From assembly GCA_029979405.1 (NCBI GenBank), contig JAPOHM010000027.1, positions 1 through 11,724 on the forward strand: a DNA stretch of 11,724 bases. The letters are read 5' to 3'. Shown here in pieces: positions 6,704-11,724 of this stretch. The first letter of the stretch is position 1. Each line of letters starts with the position of its first letter. This DNA is from Methanobacteriota archaeon. GTDB taxonomy: Archaea; Thermoplasmatota; Poseidoniia; Poseidoniales; Poseidoniaceae. Position numbers and translations under genes: made by a program. Below the pieces are notes generated by a model. That model was given only the letters and a program-made list of their open reading frames with translations. It was not told the DNA's origin and made no database searches.

Positions 6704-7729
6704 ATGAGTGATTTCATTCTGCCCAAGTTTGGCGAATGGCAAGGGGAAGAGAGACCTCTATTTTTGGCTCCAATGTCTGGAGTCACAGATTTACCATTCA
6801 GACTGCTTGCTAAAGAATGTGGAGCAGATTTTACTATCACGGAGTTTACTAATTCAACAGCATTGACAAGGGATGCTGCTATGTCATGGCGTAAGATGGA
6901 AACTTGTGATGCAGAAGCCCCCTTTATCCCCCAGATATTCGGTGGAGTAACAGAGGATATGGCAAAAGCCGCGGAATTGTTAGAAGACAGCGCTGATATA
7001 ATAGATTTGAATTTTGGATGTCCTGCTCCTAAAGTTACGAAAATTTGTGCAGGTGCCGCATTAATGGGTCAACCAGAAAATTTAGTTTCTATGTGTGAAG
7101 AGGTCGTTGACCGAGTGAATATTCCTGTAACAGCAAAAATGCGATTAGGCATGGGTGCTGAAAGTTTCAATGCTAAGGAAATTTGCCAGGATTTAGAACA
7201 AGTAGGAATCCAAAGATTGTGTGTCCATGGTAGAACACTGAAACAAAGATATTCTGGAGTTGCTGATTGGGATTACATCTCTAAAGTAGTTGATTCCGTA
7301 GAGTTACCAGTAATTGCAAATGGAGACGTAGTCGATTCCAAAACGGCGGCATCTTGCCTGAATGAAACTCATGCATCTGGGTTGATGATTGGTAGAGGGG
7401 CTATCGGTAGGCCATCCGTCTTTGGAGAAATAAAAGTCGGATTAGGCTGGATGGATGAGGGCGAATTGCCATGGATTTCGAATTTTGAAGGAAACTGGTC
7501 ATCCTTGGACGATGTGGAAAAGCAGTTTGCAACACGACGTTGGTGTTGGAACAGGTACATTGAGCTAGCAAGGCAAACAACCGGATTAAACATCAAATCT
7601 ATGAGAGGCCACGCAGTTTCTTTCACAAAGGGCCTCCCTAATGCGAAGCACATTAGGGCTATAATGCACGGCAAATCAAGTCGAGAAGAATTTGCTGCTG
7701 CAACAAGCGAGTACTTGGCGTCTTACTGA
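6704..7729 (+). CDS. dus: tRNA-dihydrouridine synthase, DusB-like
   Basis: Dus enzymes are FMN-dependent and reduce specific uridines in tRNA to dihydrouridine, using NAD(P)H. The 341-residue product has the TIM-barrel landmarks in order: LAPMSGVTDLPFR (21-33), DLNFGCPAPKVTK (101-113) with the catalytic Cys at 106, AGAAL, KMRLGM with Lys145, VHGRT with His175, VIANGDV (NGD at 206-208), and the FMN phosphate loop IGRGAIGRP (229-237). A helical C-terminal region (~260-341) corresponds to the tRNA-binding domain. The GCPxxKV and AxALM arrangement resembles the DusB/NifR3 branch more than other Dus groups, as judged by eye. Which tRNA position it modifies cannot be read from the sequence. It lies 12 bases after rps2, so a two-gene translation operon is likely. 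Its end is convergent with the regulator gene ending at 7735, with only 5 bases between them. Confidence 0.95.
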   Translation: MSDFILPKFGEWQGEERPLFLAPMSGVTDLPFRLLAKECGADFTITEFTNSTALTRDAAMSWRKMETCDAEAPFIPQIFGGVTEDMAKAAELLEDSADIIDLNFGCPAPKVTKICAGAALMGQPENLVSMCEEVVDRVNIPVTAKMRLGMGAESFNAKEICQDLEQVGIQRLCVHGRTLKQRYSGVADWDYISKVVDSVELPVIANGDVVDSKTAASCLNETHASGLMIGRGAIGRPSVFGEIKVGLGWMDEGELPWISNFEGNWSSLDDVEKQFATRRWCWNRYIELARQTTGLNIKSMRGHAVSFTKGLPNAKHIRAIMHGKSSREEFAAATSEYLASY

Positions 7730-7747
7730 TTGAATTATTCATTCAAT
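7729..7747. terminator. Small inverted repeat between convergent genes
   Basis: ATTGAAT (7729-7735) and ATTCAAT (7741-7747) form a perfect 7-bp A/T-rich stem with a 5-base loop. It spans the 5-base gap between the dus stop (7727-7729) and the regulator's TAA (7737-7735). It could act as a bidirectional transcription end, but the stem is weak and there is no long T tract, the usual archaeal termination signal. Confidence 0.25.
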
Positions 7748-8829
7748 TCAGAAAGCGTCTTACCAACTTTTTGTATTCTTCTAAATATACGGTCAAGGTC
7801 ATCTGTTGATTTTCTTTTCATAGATTCAACAGTATTGCCAACTAATCTGTATCCTAGTGGTAATCTACCCCCTAGAAGGTTGAGCAAAAGCATTTGATCT
7901 CTCGGCTCAAATGATTTTAGAGACGAAGCTATTTTTTCAGGCGTACAAGTTCCATTTTTTAGATGCTTGAGGAGATTATTTGGGACGGATAGCCTTTGGA
8001 ATCCTCCCTTCTTCAATAACCAATCCTCGCCCCTTCTCATGTACTGAGTTGTCATCGCGGACCAAAGCGCCGAAGAAAGGCGGTCTGTTCTTGCGACTCT
8101 CTCAATCAATCCAGTGCCTCTAAATCGTTCGAGGATTCTCCCTACTCTTGGTTTGGCACCATCGCATTTTTCAGCGGACTCGTCTATGGAAATTGGAGGT
8201 CCTGATGCTAATAGCATTTGGAAAATTTTCACTGACAAAGAATCAGCATGGTTTTCTCTTCCAGGCCTTTCTCCAAGTAATCCTATATCGGCCATGAATC
8301 TAGAAATCTCGTTTTCACCTCCTTCTAGTGGCCCCCATTCCTTGACCCTGATCAGAGTACTTGGTTTTCCATCGGGTGGGGTTTCAATTTTCATTGTAGT
8401 ATTTTTACCACGATTCCAAATTTCATCCAGTATGGAAATTCTTTGCTGATGAATAATGTTTGAACGCGCTCGCATATTTTCGATAGCGTTGGAAATTGAT
8501 CCGCCAACAATATAGTATATTTTCCAGCCTTTTCCAGAGGTTGTAGATACAAGTCCTGCCGAAACCAATCTTGCAAAATGGTGGTGTATCGCTGCAGGAG
8601 TGAGTCCCAATTCTATAGCTAATTCTCTAGTTTCGAAACCTTTGTCTGGAAATTTTAGCAAATGTTCACTTAGGATTCTGTGTATCGGAGAATAAAATCC
8701 GTTTTCATCAGAGGCAGAATCCTCTCTTCTACGGTGTAGGCATAAAGTGTCGATTAACCAAGAAATTAGTTTGTCTCTGTCTTTTTTACCAGCAGGAAGT
8801 GGTATTTCTTCGAGACGTAAATCGAACAT
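7735..8829 (-). CDS. Transcriptional regulator with two winged-helix segments
   Basis: The 364-residue soluble protein has no predicted membrane segment. Residues ~46-108 form an ArsR/MarR-like winged helix: an initial helix (IHRILSEHLLKFP), a helix-turn-helix (ETRELAIELGLTPAAIHHHF) and a wing ending GKGWKIYYIVGG. A second winged-helix-like segment lies at ~197-250 (LSVKIFQMLLASG, AKPRVGRILERFRGTGLIERV). The C-terminal ~110 residues are helical and basic, with GGRLPLGYRLVG near 320-331; no known domain was recognised there, and no cofactor-binding motif is visible. It is the last of four minus-strand genes and has its own A/T-rich upstream region, so it may be transcribed separately. DNA binding is well supported; the target genes are unknown. 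Confidence 0.8.
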   Translation of the reverse strand: MFDLRLEEIPLPAGKKDRDKLISWLIDTLCLHRRREDSASDENGFYSPIHRILSEHLLKFPDKGFETRELAIELGLTPAAIHHHFARLVSAGLVSTTSGKGWKIYYIVGGSISNAIENMRARSNIIHQQRISILDEIWNRGKNTTMKIETPPDGKPSTLIRVKEWGPLEGGENEISRFMADIGLLGERPGRENHADSLSVKIFQMLLASGPPISIDESAEKCDGAKPRVGRILERFRGTGLIERVARTDRLSSALWSAMTTQYMRRGEDWLLKKGGFQRLSVPNNLLKHLKNGTCTPEKIASSLKSFEPRDQMLLLNLLGGRLPLGYRLVGNTVESMKRKSTDDLDRIFRRIQKVGKTLSELNE

Positions 8830-8867
8830 AACCTAAGGCGAATGTTGAAAGGTTTTGAACAATGCGC

Positions 8868-8875
8868 AATAATTA
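8868..8875 (-). promoter_or_regulatory. Candidate TATA box for the 364-residue regulator gene
   Basis: On the minus strand this reads TAATTATT, centred ~42 bases upstream of the ATG at 8829, within the 69-base gap to the preceding regulator gene. It suggests an independent transcript with a leader of about 16 bases. Confidence 0.33.
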
Positions 8876-8898
8876 CTTCTCAAGAGACGATTGTTGAA

Positions 8899-9546
8899 TC
8901 ATCTTCTTTCGTCCGACCATTCGTAATCAATGGTTGACTGATTATTCCATATGTCCGAATCTGTTAGGTGAGGAGCTAATTCAACTCTATCTTCGCGTAA
9001 AATTCCTCTTCGTCTTAGAACTTGAACCGCTGAATGTACTGAGGCTCTTGACCTCCCAATTCTTCTTGCTAAGGCTGCTTGAGATTTCGGGATGCCGTTA
9101 ACTTTGATATCTTCAACAATTGTTTTTTGGACTAAAGACAAACCTATGGGCATTTGTTTGGCGGCTTCATTCTCACCAACTTTCATGCCCCTAAGTACCT
9201 CGACTTGACTTGGTGCTCCAGCAAAGTAACAAGTTCTACCATTTACAGAAATTATTGTGATAGACTTTCTGCTTGAGAGAACATCAAGATGGTGCCTCAA
9301 GGTTCCATTAGCTGCGGAAAGGTGGGATTGAAGCTCTCTGTAACATAATCCGGGATTTTTCTCCAGTGTCATCAATATTCTTCTTCGCAATGGATGTTCA
9401 AAGTCCCTTAGTTTGGTATTGACAGTACCTCGGGGGAAGGCTAAGGCTCCAATTTGGGCGCCAATTCCCAGCAATCCTCCAGTAGCACCAGTAAGACCAG
9501 CAGCGAGCCACGGTCGCTGTGTTATCCACTGCCTTATCAGTGCCAT
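8899..9546 (-). CDS. Membrane-anchored protein with two winged helix-turn-helix domains
   Basis: The 215-residue product starts with a short basic segment (MALIRQWITQRPW), then one Gly/Ala-rich hydrophobic segment (~14-37) that should be a membrane anchor. A first winged helix follows at ~49-108 (HPLRRRILMTLEKNPGLCYR, then AANGTLRHHLDVL, with the wing VNGRTCYF), of the ArsR-like type. A second helix-turn-helix lies at ~134-190 (GLSLVQKTIVEDI, SQAALARRIGRSRASVHSAV, RRRGIL). The C-terminal ~25 residues are acidic. The likely role is a membrane-tethered transcriptional regulator or DNA-membrane linker. No extracytoplasmic sensor domain is present, because the N-terminus before the anchor is only ~13 residues. 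It lies 50 bases after the HxlR-like gene and 69 bases before the next regulator, all on the same strand. Confidence 0.8.
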   Translation of the reverse strand: MALIRQWITQRPWLAAGLTGATGGLLGIGAQIGALAFPRGTVNTKLRDFEHPLRRRILMTLEKNPGLCYRELQSHLSAANGTLRHHLDVLSSRKSITIISVNGRTCYFAGAPSQVEVLRGMKVGENEAAKQMPIGLSLVQKTIVEDIKVNGIPKSQAALARRIGRSRASVHSAVQVLRRRGILREDRVELAPHLTDSDIWNNQSTIDYEWSDERR

Positions 9547-9596
9547 GAGTAACTTTTGTAAGAACTCATTTGTAATAGATTCGGTCTGTTGTTTGC

Positions 9597-10106
9597 TTAT
9601 TTTCCCTTAACCGAGCCTGATCTGATTTTCAAATGTGCAACAAGGGGGGAAAGTAATCTCCCACATGTTTTTCCATGTTCCGACAGTACGTAATCGACCC
9701 GAATAGGTGGTCCATCTGCAACCTGCCTTTCGACTAATCCTTCTTCTGTGAGAAATCGTAGTTTATCGGATAGAGTTCGAGAAGATATCCCTGACAATAG
9801 GGATTTTAATTGATTAAATCTTCTTGCTCCTGCAATGTAAAGTGTCGATAAAATCTCAATAGTCCAGCGACTACCAAAAACGTGTAATGCTTCAACAGCA
9901 GCTTCTACTTCCCAGTCCGTATTCCATGGAGTTTCTCCTGAATGTTCTGCCAATAAGGTTCTGATATTACCTCCATTTGCAATGGTATCATCTATGTTTT
10001 GCCTAATAGCAACTAAGGCGTTAATTGGCAAAACGAGAGGAGGTTCGGGCATGTTCCTCGTAGCAGATGTTGGTGATAAAACATAGTGTAGGAAAAACAC
10101 CATCAT
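9597..10106 (-). CDS. HxlR-family winged-helix transcriptional regulator
   Basis: The product has 169 residues. Residues ~68-158 match the HxlR family: ALHVFGSRWTIEILSTLYIA (73-92), RFNQLKSLLSGISSRTLSDK (96-115), the recognition helix and LRFLTEEGLVERQV, then the wing RVDYVLSEHGK. The conserved N-terminal cysteine used by redox-sensing HxlR proteins is absent before the GSRW motif. The family is usually 105-130 residues; here a ~65-residue N-terminal extension precedes the domain. The first ATG (10106) overlaps the stop of the dehydrogenase/hydratase gene in an ATGA arrangement, indicating translational coupling. Met19 (ATG at 10052) is an alternative start but has no well-spaced ribosome-binding site. 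A local regulator of the fatty-acid enzyme operon is inferred from position only. Confidence 0.88.
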   Translation of the reverse strand: MMVFFLHYVLSPTSATRNMPEPPLVLPINALVAIRQNIDDTIANGGNIRTLLAEHSGETPWNTDWEVEAAVEALHVFGSRWTIEILSTLYIAGARRFNQLKSLLSGISSRTLSDKLRFLTEEGLVERQVADGPPIRVDYVLSEHGKTCGRLLSPLVAHLKIRSGSVKGK

Positions 10107-11724
10107 TGGTTCGAATATGATGCTTTTCTACCTTCAATTAGCGCACTAAGACCTTCAAGAGCATCTTTTGTTGAAAATATAGTCCTCAAACTATCAAGTT
10201 CAGATCTCAGACCGTCCTCTAATGATGTATCTTCTGCAAGATTGATTAGATTACTTGCGAGTGAAACGGCGATTGGAGCCGTTCTCGACAATGCTTTCAT
10301 TTGTCTTGAAACAAGCTTATCCTCTTGGTCAAATCCATCTGGACATGTCCCTAGTAATAGAGATGATAAGTTTTCATCACTGTAGAATAATTCAGCAAAT
10401 TTAACAATTTTAGAATTTGCATTTCTTGGTTTTCCGGGGTATTTATTTTCAGGTTTTCCGCTCGATGATATTTCAGAAATTGTGTTTTCAACTTCCGAGA
10501 CTTCAACCAAGTGAGTAACCAATCCTAGGTCTGCAGCGGTTTGTGCGTCCATGAAATTACCTGCTAAAACAGCCCATCGAGCAGATGGGATGCCACATAT
10601 TCGTGCAGGTCTTTGAGTACCTCCCAATCCAGGATAAATTCCTATGTTGGTTTCGGGGAATCTAAATTGAGTTTTTCTTGTTCCAATCCGGTAATCACAG
10701 GAAAGTGCTAATTCTAATCCCCCTCCAAGGGCAAGACCTGTTGTCAACGCAATCGTTGTCTTTTCGGAGTTTTCTAATTTGTTCAGCACATCATGGCCGT
10801 TTGCTGTAAAATCATAAATGTCAGGGAATGAATCAGCTCTCAACTTGTCAACGAAGAATTTCACATCTGCACCTGCAACGAACGCTTTACCAGCACCATC
10901 CAGAACAATTGTATGAACTCCAGAATTAGCGTTAGCTTCGTCTATCGCAGCAGACAATTGGCCGACAACAGTCTCGTTTAATGCATTCATAGCCTCAGGC
11001 CTGTTAATTGTCAAGGTTGCAACTCCATTTTCGACATTCATGTCAACATAATTGAAATCAAAACTTTCGCTCCTATTCCATGCTTTTGGCAGTTCAAATC
11101 CAGCTAAATTTGCGTAACTTTCAGCCATAGATTTTGCAGAATCAATTCCAATTTTATTTGCAATCTCAAATGGCCCCCTTGCCCATCTCAAGCCGACCTT
11201 TGCTCCTCTATCTACATCTTCCATTGAGCAAATCTCTTCATCGACAATTTGGCCAGCAACAGCGAAAACCTGACCAAGTAAACGAGTCTTGATAATCTCA
11301 GCTGCTTCTTCAGAACATGAAGTGTCTTCTCCGATTTCCCATTGCCCATTCGCAGCAACCATTGTTCGTAGATTCTCTGCTCCGGTATATCTCGGAGTAT
11401 CCAATTGTTCAGCAAGATAGTCTGTGGAATGCAATGCAATCGGTGGACCTGTTAAATTCATCAAAGCGAATGGCCCCATTCCAATTTTGAACGCTTTCAT
11501 TGCTACTGCATCGATGGCCGCAGTGGTTGCAATTCCTTCCTGTAATAGTAAGCAAGCCTCGTTTAGCCAAGGAACAAAGAATCTGTTAACAACGAATCCG
11601 GGCCTATCTTTACAAATTATCACTACTTTACCCAGACCTCTACAATATTGTACTGTACGTGCTATAGTTTCCTCGGAGGTATCATTTCCAGGAATGACCT
11701 CCACCAAACGATTTTTTGCTGGAT
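10103..11724 (-). CDS. 3-hydroxyacyl-CoA dehydrogenase/enoyl-CoA hydratase fusion, 5' end beyond window
   Basis: This bifunctional beta-oxidation enzyme hydrates enoyl-CoA and oxidises 3-hydroxyacyl-CoA with NAD. The frame is open to the right edge: the first residues, PAKNRLVEVIPG, match the end of the dehydrogenase NAD domain (family motif HFFNP...LVEVV), so the TTG at 11707 is internal and about 130 residues are missing. In order (window numbering) come the first C-terminal dehydrogenase domain (~42-100, PGFVVNRFFVPWLNEA), a second copy (~140-205, EDVDRGAKVGLRWARGPFEI), then the hydratase (crotonase) domain from ~225: NRPEAMNALN, oxyanion-hole segment FVAGADVK, GLALGGGLELALSCD with Glu337, and FPETNIGIYPGLGGTQR with Glu357. 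Both catalytic glutamates are present. The dehydrogenase-then-hydratase order is that of archaeal fusions and the reverse of bacterial FadB. Fatty-acid degradation is most likely; a role in hydroxybutyrate/crotonyl-CoA conversion is possible. It overlaps the HxlR gene by 4 bases. Confidence 0.94.
   Translation of the reverse strand, partial: PAKNRLVEVIPGNDTSEETIARTVQYCRGLGKVVIICKDRPGFVVNRFFVPWLNEACLLLQEGIATTAAIDAVAMKAFKIGMGPFALMNLTGPPIALHSTDYLAEQLDTPRYTGAENLRTMVAANGQWEIGEDTSCSEEAAEIIKTRLLGQVFAVAGQIVDEEICSMEDVDRGAKVGLRWARGPFEIANKIGIDSAKSMAESYANLAGFELPKAWNRSESFDFNYVDMNVENGVATLTINRPEAMNALNETVVGQLSAAIDEANANSGVHTIVLDGAGKAFVAGADVKFFVDKLRADSFPDIYDFTANGHDVLNKLENSEKTTIALTTGLALGGGLELALSCDYRIGTRKTQFRFPETNIGIYPGLGGTQRPARICGIPSARWAVLAGNFMDAQTAADLGLVTHLVEVSEVENTISEISSSGKPENKYPGKPRNANSKIVKFAELFYSDENLSSLLLGTCPDGFDQEDKLVSRQMKALSRTAPIAVSLASNLINLAEDTSLEDGLRSELDSLRTIFSTKDALEGLSALIEGRKASYSNQ

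Noticed and set aside
6412..6840. 142-residue minus-strand frame across the rps2/dus junction
   Set aside because: It is antisense to two well-recognised genes and its protein shows no domain; it is a shadow of their codon pattern.
11705..11707. TTG at 11707 as the start of the dehydrogenase/hydratase gene
   Set aside because: The frame stays open to the window edge and the preceding residues (PAKNR) continue the dehydrogenase motif, so the gene is partial.

Overview
The window looks like a chromosomal segment of an AT-rich archaeon, most likely a planktonic member of Thermoplasmatota (Marine Group II / Poseidoniales-like). The reasons are an archaeal-type ribosomal protein uS2, a 3-hydroxyacyl-CoA dehydrogenase/enoyl-CoA hydratase fusion in the order found in archaea, long secreted Ig/CARDB-type proteins with cytoplasmic zinc ribbons, and many winged-helix regulators. 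The phylum is inferred from protein style; there is no rRNA gene to confirm it. No tRNA, rRNA, CRISPR array, transposase or integrase was recognised, coding density is high, and no gap exceeds 150 bases.

Layout. Positions 1-1154 (minus) hold the 5' part of a secreted Ig-like surface protein that runs off the left edge. It is divergent from a 930-residue CARDB / transmembrane / zinc-ribbon protein (1295-4087, plus), followed by a small predicted lipoprotein (about 4234-4776, plus). Together these form a cell-surface block. Tail-to-tail with the lipoprotein, sharing its TTAA stop, is a 391-residue Cas4-type PD-(D/E)XK nuclease with four membrane segments inserted inside the nuclease fold (4773-5948, minus). 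This is the most unusual gene in the window. A 143-base divergent region then leads into a housekeeping pair, rps2 (6092-6691) and a DusB-like tRNA-dihydrouridine synthase (6704-7729), both plus and 12 bases apart.

The right third is entirely on the minus strand. Read in the direction of transcription it contains a hydroxyacyl-CoA dehydrogenase/enoyl-CoA hydratase fusion (5' end outside the window), an HxlR-family regulator whose start overlaps the fusion's stop by 4 bases, a membrane-anchored protein with two winged helices, and a 364-residue soluble protein with two winged-helix segments. The order suggests a fatty-acid beta-oxidation enzyme translationally coupled to a regulator, followed by two further DNA-binding proteins; the regulatory targets are not visible.

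The main candidates for something undescribed are the membrane-integrated, apparently catalytically intact Cas4-like nuclease with no CRISPR context, the membrane-spanning CARDB protein with three cytoplasmic zinc ribbons and a basic patch, the run of three different winged-helix regulators including a membrane-tethered one, and an imperfect 26-base repeat in two intergenic regions of the surface-protein block.
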